NCBI GenBank assembly: GCA_965220615.1
Contig: CBDCQL010000001.1
Span: 623,256 to 687,255, forward strand
Origin: JAGWBD01 sp965220615
Lineage (GTDB): Bacteria; Chloroflexota; Anaerolineae; Aggregatilineales; Phototrophicaceae
DNA: 64,000 nucleotides
Reading direction: 5' to 3'
In this document: piece by piece, positions 1 to 8,195 of the stretch
Layout: each line of letters starts with the position of its first letter
Numbering within the stretch: the stretch's first letter is position 1
Notes under the pieces: generated by a model
Told to the model about the DNA's origin: nothing
Database searches by the model: none
The model's input: only the letters and a program-made list of their open reading frames with translations
Program-made: the position numbers and the translations under genes

Positions 1-2
1 TG

Positions 3-893
3 GCGCAGGCTGTGGAGGAGGGGCTGCTCGTCGGGCCGCGGCTGTTTTTCTGCGGCCACGCCCTGTCGCCGACCGGCGGCCATGGCGACATGCGCAGTTC
101 CGGCGACGACGGCCGCGGTTACAGTTGGCTGGCGCCGGCCGCGGGCTGGATCTGCGACGGCGTCAGTGAGGTGCGCCGCGCCTGCCGCGAGGAGATCCGC
201 CGCGGCGCGCATCACATCAAGCTGATGGTCTCGGGCGGCGTCGCCTCGCCCACCGACCGCATCGACAGCCTGCAATTCTCGGAGGATGAGGTGCGCGCGG
301 CGGTGGAAGAGGCCGAAAACGCCAACCTCTACGTCATGGTGCACGCCTACACCGCGCGCGCCGTCAATCGCTCCCTGCGCCTGGGCGTGCGTTCGGTGGA
401 ACACGGCAATCTGCTGGACGAGAGCAGCATCGACCTCTTCCTGGAACATGACGCATTTCTGGTGCCGACCCTGTCGACCTATCAGGCACTGGCGGACGAG
501 GGCCTCGCGGCCGGTCTGCCGGAGCAGTCCTACCGCAAGGTCTTCGACGTGCTGGATGCCGGCAAGCGCGCGCTGGACATGGCCTACCGCGGCGGCGTGA
601 AGATGGTCTACGGCACGGACCTGCTGGGGTCGATGCGGCGACGGCAGCTGGACGAATTCGCCATTCGCGGCGAATTCATCCCGGCCATCGACGTGCTGCG
701 CGCGGCCACCTGCAACGCGGCGGACCTGCTGGGGCGCAGCGGCGAACTGGGCGAGCTGATCGCCGGGGCGCACGCCGACCTGCTGGTGCTGGAGGGCGAC
801 CCCCTGGCCGACCTGGGCGTGATGGCCGAGCCGGAAGCGAACCTGCGCCTCATCATGAAGGGCGGCGTGATTTACAAAAACAGCCTGCCCTGA
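3..893 (+). CDS. Amidohydrolase family protein, 5' end cut by window edge
   Basis: This is the C-terminal ~296 residues of a metal-dependent amidohydrolase of the imidazolonepropionase/prolidase-like group. Such enzymes hydrolyse amide or related C-N bonds in a TIM barrel with one or two metal ions. The reading frame is open to the left edge; a GTG at 12 lies in frame but codes for an internal Val. The N-terminal HxH metal pair must lie before the window. Later ligands are visible: His in VMVHAYT (codon at 342), His in SVEHGNLL (402) and Asp in YGTDLLG (618). The C-terminal composite-domain strand (ADLLVLEGDPLADL) is typical of the superfamily. The substrate cannot be told. A degraded copy of its last ~32 codons lies at 1895-1993. 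Confidence 0.85.
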   Translation, partial: AQAVEEGLLVGPRLFFCGHALSPTGGHGDMRSSGDDGRGYSWLAPAAGWICDGVSEVRRACREEIRRGAHHIKLMVSGGVASPTDRIDSLQFSEDEVRAAVEEAENANLYVMVHAYTARAVNRSLRLGVRSVEHGNLLDESSIDLFLEHDAFLVPTLSTYQALADEGLAAGLPEQSYRKVFDVLDAGKRALDMAYRGGVKMVYGTDLLGSMRRRQLDEFAIRGEFIPAIDVLRAATCNAADLLGRSGELGELIAGAHADLLVLEGDPLADLGVMAEPEANLRLIMKGGVIYKNSLP

Positions 894-917
894 GCGCAGA
901 GGCCCCTGGCGCGCGAC

Positions 918-944
918 GGGCGATGCGCTCCTTCCGCATCGCCC
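918..944. terminator. Hairpin between convergent genes
   Basis: A perfect 10-bp stem (GGGCGATGCG / CGCATCGCCC) with a 7-nt loop lies between the convergent amidohydrolase and VOC genes. It has no clear U-tract, so it may be a bidirectional end hairpin or a member of the GGGCGA...TCGCCC dyad family seen elsewhere in the window. Confidence 0.5.
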
Positions 945-980
945 CCGCGGGCAGGTTGATAGACGGGGCTGTTGCGATGG

Positions 981-1376
981 TCAGGGTTGACCCTTCTCCT
1001 CCGCGATCTGGATCAGGTTGCCGCATGTATCGTCGAAGACTGCGGTAATGACACTTCCGAGGTCCGTTGGCGGCTGGACGAAGCGCACGCCTTTTGCCAC
1101 GAGACGCTCGTGCTCGGCTGCGACGTCGTCGACGGCGAAGGAGGTGCTGGGGATCCCGTCCTCTACAAGCGCCTTCCTGAAGGGAGGGACTGCGGGGTGG
1201 GCATCAGGCTCCAGCAGAAACTCCGTCCCCTCCGGGTCTTCCGCGGATACGACGGTGATCCAGGCGTGTTCTCCCAGCGGGATGTTGTGCTTCAGGCGGA
1301 ACCCGAGGGTTTCTGTGTAGAAACGAAGTGCCTTCTGTTGGTCGTCTACGAAGACGCCGGCCAGGTTGATTCTCAT
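981..1376 (-). CDS. VOC-family (glyoxalase/bleomycin-resistance fold) protein
   Basis: A 131-residue single-domain VOC protein with the usual two beta-alpha-beta-beta-beta halves. The N-terminal half starts MRINLAGVFVDDQQKALRFY and the second half ends in the metal-site-like strand DDTCGNLIQIAEE. VOC proteins coordinate a metal and act as isomerases, dioxygenases or drug-binding resistance proteins; the substrate is unknown here. Its ATG overlaps the stop of the upstream ArsR gene (1373-1376, ATGA), so the two are translationally coupled. ArsR+VOC pairs are a common bacterial arrangement in which the regulator controls its partner. Confidence 0.85.
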   Translation of the reverse strand: MRINLAGVFVDDQQKALRFYTETLGFRLKHNIPLGEHAWITVVSAEDPEGTEFLLEPDAHPAVPPFRKALVEDGIPSTSFAVDDVAAEHERLVAKGVRFVQPPTDLGSVITAVFDDTCGNLIQIAEEKGQP

Positions 1377-1684
1377 TTCTGGATGTCCTCCTCTGTCAGG
1401 TCGGAAATACTGTCATCTGCCGAGATCGGCCAGCGCTCCACGATAGCCTTCAGCGGAGCGCCCACGAACCAGTGAAGCTTTGACCTCCCCTCGCGCCTCG
1501 TGCGTATCAGCCCGGCGGCTTCCAGGACGTCCAGGTGTTGCGAGATCGCCTGCCGCGAGGAGTTGATGCCATGCTTCATCGTCAGACGTGCGCAGAGTTC
1601 GAAGAGCGTTTGACCTGAGCGATCGACGAGTTCATCCAGGATGGCTCGCCGGGTCCGGTCAGCGATCGCACGGTAAATGTCCAC
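1373..1684 (-). CDS. ArsR-family winged-helix transcriptional regulator
   Basis: About 103 residues with the ArsR/HTH_20 layout: IADRTRRAILDELVD as helix 1-2, then SSRQAISQHLDVLEAAGLI as the recognition helix-turn-helix, then a beta-wing (RTRREGRSKLHWF). No arsenic-type CxC motif is seen, so it may not sense metal. The frame is open further upstream to 1771, but the -10 box of a consensus promoter is at 1727-1732 and transcription would begin near 1720. The GTG at 1684 is therefore the best start. It likely represses its own operon through the inverted repeat in the promoter spacer. Confidence 0.85.
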   Translation of the reverse strand: MDIYRAIADRTRRAILDELVDRSGQTLFELCARLTMKHGINSSRQAISQHLDVLEAAGLIRTRREGRSKLHWFVGAPLKAIVERWPISADDSISDLTEEDIQK

Positions 1685-1726
1685 ATTTTGATCCAGGGCG
1701 AGTCTTCGCCTGTATGATGCTGCTTC

Positions 1727-1756
1727 ATTATATGCAAGCAAAGACTTGCATGTCAA
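1727..1756 (-). promoter_or_regulatory. Sigma-70-type promoter with operator in the spacer
   Basis: On the minus strand, TTGACA (1756-1751) and TATAAT (1732-1727) are separated by 18 bp. A perfect inverted repeat, ATGCAAG...CTTGCAT (1732-1751, 6-nt centre), fills the spacer. A repressor bound there would block RNA polymerase. The position upstream of the arsR-like gene suggests autoregulation. Confidence 0.8.
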
Positions 1757-1894
1757 CCCTGATTTTCGCACGGCGCCCGAGGGCTTGTTGCAGCGGATCG
1801 GGACTCAGCCCGAATTCGACGGCAACTCGACCTGTCGCGATTGGGGATCTCGTCCTGGACTCTTCGGGGGACGATGGAGGAGCCGTTGCCAGAG

Positions 1895-1993
1895 GCTGAT
1901 CCGCTGGTCGATTTGAGCGTGATGACCAGGCCGGAGACGAACCTGCGCCTCATCATGAAGGGCGGCGCGATTTACAAAAGCAGCCTGGTCTGA
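1895..1993 (+). pseudogene. Remnant of an amidohydrolase C-terminus
   Basis: This segment translates to 32 residues, beginning ADPLVDLSVMTRPETNLRL and ending in a stop. It matches the last residues of the amidohydrolase at 3-893 (GDPLADLGVMAEPEANLRL...) at both protein and DNA level. Upstream, 1772-1894 shows only weak, frame-broken similarity (LVLD near 1848). It is the tail of a duplicated or deleted paralog. The rest of the 1772-2147 gap holds no gene that I can support apart from the promoter region of the next ORF. Confidence 0.75.
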
Positions 1994-2147
1994 GCGCTGT
2001 CTCCCGGGCACGACCAGCCCGGTAAAGGTTGTCTGCCACCGTCTGGACAGGCAAAGCTCCTGAGGCAGGAAATAGAATTGACGGGTTGACAAGCAGGAAA
2101 CATGCTTTAACGTAATCTTAACATAAGATATCAGGAGGGACGGACTG

Positions 2148-2360
2148 GTGAGCGCGCGCCGGAAACGCAGAAAGCAGGAGATGCGCGCAATTCGCGAGGC
2201 TATGAAAGCCCGGCGCAGAAGCAATGCTCGTCGCAGGGCAAGGCGATCCAGCCTTGACTGGATGTTGCGCTCGGCGGGGGCAATTTCACTCAGGGAAATG
2301 CCCGTGGCCTTCACCGGTTACGGGTTGTCGGGTCCGCATTGCGGTCCAGGTTCCTGTTGA
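2148..2360 (+). CDS. Small Arg-rich hypothetical protein
   Basis: A 70-residue ORF starting at GTG with a very strong Shine-Dalgarno (AGGAGGGA, 2133-2140). The N-terminal half is strongly basic (MSARRKRRKQEMRAIREAMK and further Arg clusters); the C-terminal half is neutral. A possible promoter is TTGACA at 2086-2091 with a weak -10 about 16-17 bp on. The stop lies 11 nt before the ATG at 2372 and supplies the GGAG for it, suggesting a two-gene unit with the secreted Cys-rich ORF. I do not recognise the family. It could be a nucleic-acid-binding peptide or a leader. Confidence 0.45.
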   Translation: MSARRKRRKQEMRAIREAMKARRRSNARRRARRSSLDWMLRSAGAISLREMPVAFTGYGLSGPHCGPGSC

Positions 2361-2371
2361 GGAGTTGAGAG

Positions 2372-2781
2372 ATGAAGAAGATTTTTTGTTAGTGTTCCTT
2401 GTCATGATGTCGTTGTTCGTCGGATTTTCACCCTCACTTGCGCATGAAAACCCGCCTGACTGGTTACCGGAAGATGATGAAATCGTCACACATGGATCGG
2501 AGATACCCGAACCTCCGCAAGGGGTTGAAATCCCTGAGGTATTTCAAATCGAGGAAATTGTTGGCGAGCAGCCCGATGAGGATCTGGCATTGCACGGAGG
2601 TGGTGTCCATTGTACCCCTTGGGTTCTGAACTGTTGCCGTTATCAGGATTCGGGCTGTATTGGCTGGTTCTGTCTGTACAAGAGACAGTGTCACATTCAC
2701 ATCATTGGTCCGTGGACGCATTACTGGATTGAAGAGGAGTGGCACTATGGTCATCCAGGCGGTTCGGTAAGGTACTGTTGA
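2372..2781 (+). pseudogene. Secreted acidic/Cys-rich small protein, frame broken in a T6 run
   Basis: ATG at 2372 has GGAG at 2361-2364 and codes MKKIF, then runs into TAG at 2390. In the -1 frame the sequence continues LLVFLVMMSLFVGFSPSLA, an excellent Sec signal peptide, followed by ~105 residues to 2781. Adding one T to the T run (2382-2387) joins the two frames. The mature part has a long acidic Pro/Glu-rich segment, then a Gly-Gly-Gly and a C-terminal ~57 residues holding seven Cys and many Trp/His. No family is recognised; a disulfide-rich exported peptide is possible. The break is more likely a homopolymer sequencing error or slippage than long-standing decay, because the rest is intact. 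Confidence 0.6.
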
Positions 2782-2804
2782 CTGGAGTCTGGGTTAACCA
2801 GGTC

Positions 2805-2830
2805 ACAGGCCCGCGCAGCGGGCCTGTTTT
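2805..2830 (+). terminator. Rho-independent terminator
   Basis: A perfect 10-bp stem (ACAGGCCCGC / GCGGGCCTGT) with a 3-nt loop is followed by a T-rich tract (TTTTGTTGTTT). It lies just after the Cys-rich ORF. Confidence 0.85.
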
Positions 2831-2979
2831 GTTGTTTGCCCGTTGTTGGCGCCCGTTCAGAAAGCAGCCCGATATTTTTGCCGGCCGTGGCGCTACGCTG
2901 CGCAGTCGGCGGCGCTTCACGCAGGGCGCCCGGTCGGTTAGGATAGCGGAGACAGCAGCCTTTACATGGAGCACAGGGC

Positions 2980-4806
2980 ATGAGCGAAGCGACCTCGCAG
3001 CCGACCACCGGCGCCGAAAACATCGTCTGGGACCTTTCGATCTTCTACAGCGGGCCGGAGGACCCGGCCATCGAAGCCGACATGGCGGCGATCGACAATG
3101 ACATCGACGCCTTCGCCGACGACTACCGCGGTGTGGTCGCCGGGCTGGACGCCGCCGGCCTGCTGGCCGCCATGGAGCGCATCGAGGCCCTGCTGGACCG
3201 CGTCTACCGCCTTGAGATGTTCGCCCAGATGCTCTACGTCACCGATACCAACAACCCGACTTTCGGCGCGCTGATGCAAAAATTGACCGAATACGCCGCG
3301 CGCGTACAGCAGGGCCTGCTCTTCTTTGAGCTGGAATGGACGGCGCTGGATGACGCGGCCGCCGCCGACTTGCTGGCGCAGCCCGAACTGGCGCATTTCC
3401 GCCACTATCTGGAGGCCGAACGGCGTTACAAGCCGCACTTGCTCAGCGAGCCGGAGGAGAAGTTGCTGGTCGAGAAGGCGGTGACCGGGCGCGAGGCCTG
3501 GAACCGTTTCTTCAACCAGTTGATGGGCGCCGCCCGCTACGAGTTGCGCGGCGACTCGCTGACGCAATCGGAAGTGTTAAGCAAGCTCTTCGACACGGAC
3601 CGCGAGCTGCGCCGAGAGGCCGCCGCGGCGGTCACCGCCGGCCTGCAGGACCAGGCCATGCAACTGACCTACGTCTTCAACGTGCTGGCGGCGGACAAGG
3701 CCTCCGAGGACCGGCAGCGCGACTACGACACCTGGGTCTCCTCACGCAACCTCTCCAACAAGGTGGCCGACGACGTGGTCGAGGCGCTGGTGGAAGCCGT
3801 CACCGCCAACTACGACATCGTGGCCGAACACTACGAACTCAAGCGCAGACTGCTGGGTTACGACGAGTTGTTGCACTACGATCGCAACTCGCCCCTTCCG
3901 GTACCCGACAGCGACCGGATTTACGCCTGGGAGGAGGCGCGCGACATCGTGCAGCAGGCCTACCAGGCCTTCAGCCCGCGCATGGCGGAAATCTCGCAGC
4001 GTTTCTTCGACGGGGGCTGGATCCACGCCGCCCTCGCGCCGGGCAAGATGGGCGGGGCCTTCTCGGCCTCCGGTCCGGTCTCGGCGCACCCCTTCATCAT
4101 GATGAACTACACCGGGCGCGAGCGCGACGTCTCGACCCTGGCGCACGAACTGGGCCACGGCGTGCACCAGGTGCTGGCGACCGAGACCCAGGGCCTGCTC
4201 AACGCGCAGACACCGCTGACCACCGCCGAGATGGCCTCGACCTTCGGCGAGATGCTGGTCTTCAACGACCTGATGGAACGCGAGCCTGACGCCGAGGCGC
4301 GCCTGGCCATGCTGGCGGCCAAGATCGAGGACAGTTTCGGCACCATCTTCCGCCAGGTCGCCATGAACCGCTTCGAGCACGGTTACCACAACGCGCGGCG
4401 CGAGACGGGCGAACTGAGCGCCGAACAACTCGGCGAAATCTGGCTGGAGACGCAGCGCGACATGTTCCAGGGCAGCGTGAACATCGGCGAGGACTACGGT
4501 CACTGGTGGAGCTACGTGCCGCACTTCCTGAACGTGCCGGGCTACGTCTACGCCTACGCCTTCGGCGAACTGCTGGTGCTGGCGCTCTTCCGCCTCTACC
4601 AGCAGCGCGGCGCGGACTTCGTGCCCGACTACCTGGACGTGCTGGCGGCCGGCGGCTCGGACTGGCCGCACAACATTCTGGCGCGCCTGGGCGTGGACCT
4701 GACCGATCCGGAGTTCTGGAACGAGGGTCTGGCGATTCTGCGCGACATGGTGCGCCTTGAAGAGAAGCTGGCGCGCGAGGTCTATCCTGAGAAGTTCAGC
4801 GCCTGA
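2980..4806 (+). CDS. pepF: M3B-family oligoendopeptidase (PepF-like)
   Basis: A 608-residue cytoplasmic zinc metallopeptidase of family M3 that cuts short peptides, usually in peptide turnover. The zinc site is clear: H389-E390-L-G-H393 supplies two His ligands and the catalytic Glu, and E417 in TTAEMAS is the third ligand. The N-terminal half is the helical lid domain (DLSIFYSGPEDPAI...), and the C-terminus contains the family's HFLNVPGYVYAYAFG substrate-pocket stretch. Length matches PepF (~600). There is no signal peptide. The start at ATG 2980 is supported by the conserved N-terminal region beginning soon after. It stands alone after a terminator. Confidence 0.93.
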   Translation: MSEATSQPTTGAENIVWDLSIFYSGPEDPAIEADMAAIDNDIDAFADDYRGVVAGLDAAGLLAAMERIEALLDRVYRLEMFAQMLYVTDTNNPTFGALMQKLTEYAARVQQGLLFFELEWTALDDAAAADLLAQPELAHFRHYLEAERRYKPHLLSEPEEKLLVEKAVTGREAWNRFFNQLMGAARYELRGDSLTQSEVLSKLFDTDRELRREAAAAVTAGLQDQAMQLTYVFNVLAADKASEDRQRDYDTWVSSRNLSNKVADDVVEALVEAVTANYDIVAEHYELKRRLLGYDELLHYDRNSPLPVPDSDRIYAWEEARDIVQQAYQAFSPRMAEISQRFFDGGWIHAALAPGKMGGAFSASGPVSAHPFIMMNYTGRERDVSTLAHELGHGVHQVLATETQGLLNAQTPLTTAEMASTFGEMLVFNDLMEREPDAEARLAMLAAKIEDSFGTIFRQVAMNRFEHGYHNARRETGELSAEQLGEIWLETQRDMFQGSVNIGEDYGHWWSYVPHFLNVPGYVYAYAFGELLVLALFRLYQQRGADFVPDYLDVLAAGGSDWPHNILARLGVDLTDPEFWNEGLAILRDMVRLEEKLAREVYPEKFSA

Positions 4807-4826
4807 AGATCGCGGGCGGAGGGCCC

Positions 4827-4994
4827 TTGATCAGCAGACTGGAACTCAGCGCGGCCATCATCTGCGTCACGATTTCGGGCTGGGTGCTGCTGGAACGCGT
4901 CGTGCCGCTGCCGATCATGCTTGTTTTCTGCGTCGGGTTGTTGCTGCTGCCGCATCTGATGAGCGAGGACTCGCAGGGCAGTTCCTCGCTGTGA
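4827..4994 (+). CDS. Small two-helix membrane protein
   Basis: A 55-residue ORF starting at TTG 4827, with GGAGG directly upstream (4817-4821). It has two hydrophobic stretches: AAIICVTISGWVLL and a second helix, PIMLVFCVGLLLLP. It ends in a short polar tail (MSEDSQGSSSL). It lies 20 nt after pepF in the same direction, so it may be co-transcribed. The function is unknown. Confidence 0.55.
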   Translation: MISRLELSAAIICVTISGWVLLERVVPLPIMLVFCVGLLLLPHLMSEDSQGSSSL

Positions 4995-5004
4995 AGGCGG
5001 TCCC

Positions 5005-6224
5005 TCAGGCTGTCGCCCGCCGCGGCGGGCTGAAGGCGATGCTGAAGACCAGGGCCGCGAAGACGCCGCAGGCGCCCCAGAAGAGAAAGGGCAGGCCGGC
5101 GCCGTAGATCGCCAGGCTGTTGCCCAGTGGCGGCGCGAAGGCGATGCCCAGGTTGCGGATGGTGGTGAACATGCCCAGCGCGCTGCCGCTGAGCGAGTTG
5201 TCCATGCCGTCCAGTTCCATCACGCTGACCTGTTGCATGGCCATGACGGTGTCAAAGGCCGAGCCGGTGATCACCGCGACCAGCAGCACCAGCGCGCCGG
5301 CGACGATGCCCAGCAGGCCCACGCCGACGCCGAGCAGCAGGGCGAGGGCGACCAGAAAGCCGCGCCGGATTTGCAAACGGTCCGAGAGGGTGGAAAGGGG
5401 CACGACGCAGATCAGGCTGGCGAGGAAGAAGAGCGAGAGGGCGCGGTCGGCGTCCAGCGGGGCCCAGCCGACGTTCTTGAGGTAGGTGGGCAGGTAGCCG
5501 CTGAAGCCGCTGAAGCAGGCGCCGATGCCGATGCCGCCCAGCCCCATCAGCCACAGGTTGCGCAGGCGCACCACGCGGCGCAGACCGGCGATCACGTCCG
5601 GCGTCTGCCCGTCGTCGCCGACGGCGTGCCGGCCCGCCGGGTGCAGCAGCAGCCACAGCAGACTGATCGCGATGGCCAGCAGGCCGTAAAGCACGAGGAC
5701 CTGACGCCAGCCGCCGAGGGCCGGCAGGATGACGCTGGTGCTGAGCAGGGCCCAAGCATCAGGCCGCTGGCGAAACCCGCCGACACGACGCCGCTGGCCA
5801 TGCCCAGATTCTTGCGCGGGAACCACTGGCGGATCGACTTGAAGATGATGACCGGGACGGACCCCTGGGCGCAGCCATAGAGCAGGGAGATGAGCAGCAG
5901 GCTGCCGAAGTCCGTGGCGACGGCGCGCAGCATGCCGAAGAGCCCGCTGAGCAGACAGATGAGAAAGAGCATGTTGCGCGAGCCGAGGCGATCGCCGATG
6001 CTGCCGCCGATGATGGCGAAGAAGACGCCGCTGAAGCCCACCATGCCCCAGATGCCGCCGACCTCCACCAGGGAGAGGCCCAGTTCCTCGCTGATGATGG
6101 AGAACATGGGCGGCAGCGACAGGTTGGGCATGGTGACGATGCCGAAGGGCGTCAGTACGCAGAGCGCCAGGATGACGAAACGCCAGCTGCTGCTGTTGTC
6201 CGGTGCGGAAACACGGCTTAACAC
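5005..6224 (-). pseudogene. MFS transporter with a single-base frameshift
   Basis: A 12-helix major-facilitator transporter read in two frames. The N-terminal half (from GTG 6224) contains the loop 2-3 signature GGSIGDRLGSRN and runs to ...GFASGLMLGP. The rest continues in the next frame as ALLSTSVILPALGGW to the stop at 5005. One missing base in the 3-C run at 5751-5753 (GGG on the coding strand) restores a single ORF of 406 residues, the normal MFS size. Both halves are otherwise intact, so sequencing error is likely. The substrate is unknown; the N-terminal half resembles the oxalate/monocarboxylate-type MFS group only loosely. It is divergent from the TPR-like gene at 6368. Confidence 0.8.
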
Positions 6225-6323
6225 GCCGGGGCCATCCTGCCCTCCCTGATCGCTGATGACCGTACCAGCCCTGCCCGGCCGGACACAAGAGCCAGCTGAC
6301 GGGTTCTGGCGCTTTCGCGCTCT

Positions 6324-6331
6324 GCTATACT
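6324..6331 (+). promoter_or_regulatory. Candidate extended -10 promoter
   Basis: TGC followed by TATACT (6326-6331) forms an extended -10 in the 143-bp divergent region between the MFS gene and the gene at 6368. No good -35 is seen. It would start transcription near 6338, upstream of GGGAGGAG at 6346-6353. Confidence 0.4.
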
Positions 6332-6367
6332 GGCGCGCGCCTCGCGGGAGGAGCCCGACAAGCATCC

Positions 6368-7471
6368 ATGAGCACGCCCCAGGACGATACGCAGCCGCTG
6401 GCGCCGCTGCCAACCGAGGAAAGGCAGCCGGCGCGCGCCAGGCCGGAACGCCGGCGGTCAACGGCCCGGCGTGACAACCGGAACTGTCTTTACCAGGTCC
6501 TGGCGGCGCTGGCGCTGCTGTTGCTGGCGCTCCTCATCGTGGTGCTGGCGGGGCTGGCGGGCTGGACGGCCGGGCAGCAGGATGCGCAGGATGTCATCGC
6601 CGTCACCCAGGCGGCGCGCCTGCGCGACCAGCTGGGCCGCATCCCCGGCGACGTGGCCGCGGGCAACACACAGTTGCTGCAGGCGCGGCTGGACTTCTTC
6701 GCCGACATGACCCCCGCCGTCCCGCAGTTGCCGCAACTGCGACAGACGGCGACCGCGCTGGCGCGGCCAACCCTCACCTCTACGCCCGGCCCGACCTTTA
6801 CGCCCACCATCACCGCCACCGTCGTGGCGCCGCAGACCGTCGCCTGGGACCCGGAGGACTTGCTGCGCCAGGGGCGCGAGGCCATCGGCAGCGGTGACTA
6901 TGAAGAGGGCGTGGACCTGTTGCAGGCGCTGGAGGCCCTGGAACCGGACTACGCCAGCGTGACCGTGCGCGAGCTCATCCTCAACGGTCTGACCCGCCAG
7001 GCGCAGCGCCTCTTTCGCAGCGGCGACCGCCTCGCGGAGGCCATCCTGGTGACGGACGAGGCGATCCGCTACGGGCTGTCGGCGGACAGCGGCCTGCGTT
7101 ACGAGCGCTACATGGCCGCCCTGTACCTCGACGCCCGCAGCCAGATCAGCCGCGGCCCGGCGGCGGCCATCCCGGCCCTGCGCGAACTCTATGACGTGGC
7201 CCCCGGCTATCGCGGCGGCGAGTTGCCCGGGTTGATCGCCGGGCAGCACGCGGCTTGGGCGGAGCACTTGCTGACAGAGGGCGACCCCTGCGCGGCCCAT
7301 GAGCAACTGCAGCAGGCCCTCGTCCTGCGCGCCGACGCCGCCATGGCGCAGCGTCGGGACGAGGCCAACCTGCTCTGCCAGCAGGGAGTCGGCCTGCCGG
7401 GCCAGCAGCCTCCGGCCGGCGCCACGCTGGAGGCCGGCGCGTACATCGGCCCGCCGGTCGGCGGCGGCTGA
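6368..7471 (+). CDS. Single-pass membrane protein with TPR-like extracytoplasmic domain
   Basis: A 367-residue protein. Residues 1-38 are Pro/Arg-rich and cytoplasmic, and residues ~39-68 form one long transmembrane helix (VLAALALLLLALLIVVLAGL). Then comes a T/P-rich linker (TLTSTPGPTFTPT), a style common in Chloroflexota surface proteins. The remaining ~210 residues are helical with repeated A-L-x-P spacing (GDYEEGVDLLQALEALEPDY) that suggests tetratricopeptide-like repeats. No enzyme motif is visible. The C-terminus is Gly/Pro-rich. It may be a scaffold or envelope protein. A strong terminator follows at 7644. Confidence 0.7.
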   Translation: MSTPQDDTQPLAPLPTEERQPARARPERRRSTARRDNRNCLYQVLAALALLLLALLIVVLAGLAGWTAGQQDAQDVIAVTQAARLRDQLGRIPGDVAAGNTQLLQARLDFFADMTPAVPQLPQLRQTATALARPTLTSTPGPTFTPTITATVVAPQTVAWDPEDLLRQGREAIGSGDYEEGVDLLQALEALEPDYASVTVRELILNGLTRQAQRLFRSGDRLAEAILVTDEAIRYGLSADSGLRYERYMAALYLDARSQISRGPAAAIPALRELYDVAPGYRGGELPGLIAGQHAAWAEHLLTEGDPCAAHEQLQQALVLRADAAMAQRRDEANLLCQQGVGLPGQQPPAGATLEAGAYIGPPVGGG

Positions 7472-7643
7472 CGCAACTCTCACCGGCTGCTCATGGCCGA
7501 CTCACCGGGTTCTTACGCGGCGCCCCCATCCTTGACGACAAGACGAACCTGACCATCGTGCAATACAGGAATTCTCCTTCCTCCATACGTGGCAAGTCTG
7601 GCAGGTCGGGTTCGCAGGCGAGCGGGTAACCGCAGCCGGAAGC

Positions 7644-7695
7644 AAAACAGACCGTGCGCCGGTGTGTCCCCCCGCACAACGCACGGTCTGTTTTT
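7644..7695. terminator. Strong intrinsic terminator, probably bidirectional
   Basis: A perfect 14-bp stem (AAAACAGACCGTGC 7644-7657 / GCACGGTCTGTTTT 7681-7694) with a 23-nt loop. T-runs lie on both sides when each strand is read. It closes the transcript from 6368 and insulates the MaoC promoter just downstream. Confidence 0.9.
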
Positions 7696-7709
7696 GTGTG
7701 GCGACGGGT

Positions 7710-7718
7710 TGTTATACT
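7710..7718 (+). promoter_or_regulatory. Extended -10 promoter for the MaoC operon
   Basis: TGT followed by TATACT (7713-7718) lies 28 nt before the ATG at 7747, directly after the terminator. GGGGAGGA near 7729 is the ribosome site. Confidence 0.55.
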
Positions 7719-7746
7719 TCCCGCGGGCGGGGAGGAGCGCCCGGGC

Positions 7747-8193
7747 ATGCGCTATTACGAAGACCTGCAACCCGGCCAGCGCATCCGCCATCGCCTGGCC
7801 CGCACGCTCACCGAAACCGACAATCTGCTCTTCAGCAGCCTGACGCACAATCCTCAGCCGCTGCACCTCGACGAGAACTTCGCGCGCGAAACAGTCTTTG
7901 GCCGGCGCATCATGAACGGCCTCTTCACCCTTGGCCTGGTGGTCGGCATCAGCGTGCCGGACATCACCCAGGGCACGATCGTCGCCAATCTCGGCTACGA
8001 GCAGGTGCGGCATCCGCACCCGCTTTACCCGGGGGACACGCTGTCGGTGGAGACCGAGGTGCTTGCCAAACGCGAGAGTCGCTCGCGCCCGGGTGAAGGC
8101 CTCGTCACGCTGCGGCATTACGGCCGCAACCAGGACGGCGTGCTCTGTGTGGAGGTGACGCGCACGGCCCTCTTCCGCATGCGGCCCGGCTGA
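7747..8193 (+). CDS. MaoC-like (R)-specific enoyl-CoA hydratase family protein
   Basis: A 148-residue hot-dog-fold protein. The N-terminal MRYYEDLQPGQRIRH and the hydratase motif region (SSLTHNPQPLHLDENFA, then FGRRIMNGLFTLGL) are typical of MaoC/mesaconyl-CoA-hydratase-like enzymes, which add water to enoyl-CoA thioesters in the cytoplasm. The ATG at 7747 is preceded by GGGGAGGA at the right distance. An upstream extension of the frame has no family similarity and would overlap the terminator. Only 2 nt separate it from the MFS gene at 8196, so both form one operon. The CoA substrate cannot be told. Confidence 0.85.
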   Translation: MRYYEDLQPGQRIRHRLARTLTETDNLLFSSLTHNPQPLHLDENFARETVFGRRIMNGLFTLGLVVGISVPDITQGTIVANLGYEQVRHPHPLYPGDTLSVETEVLAKRESRSRPGEGLVTLRHYGRNQDGVLCVEVTRTALFRMRPG

Positions 8194-8195
8194 AC

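Noticed and set aside
2224..2371. Upstream extension of the Cys-rich protein in the longer open frame
   Set aside because: That stretch overlaps the Arg-rich ORF in another frame, has no ribosome site, and would bury the signal peptide; ATG 2372 with one base repaired gives a normal N-terminus.
2148..2781. Toxin-antitoxin pair
   Set aside because: The second product has a signal peptide and a Cys-rich tail, and neither resembles a known toxin or antitoxin; an exported peptide unit fits better.
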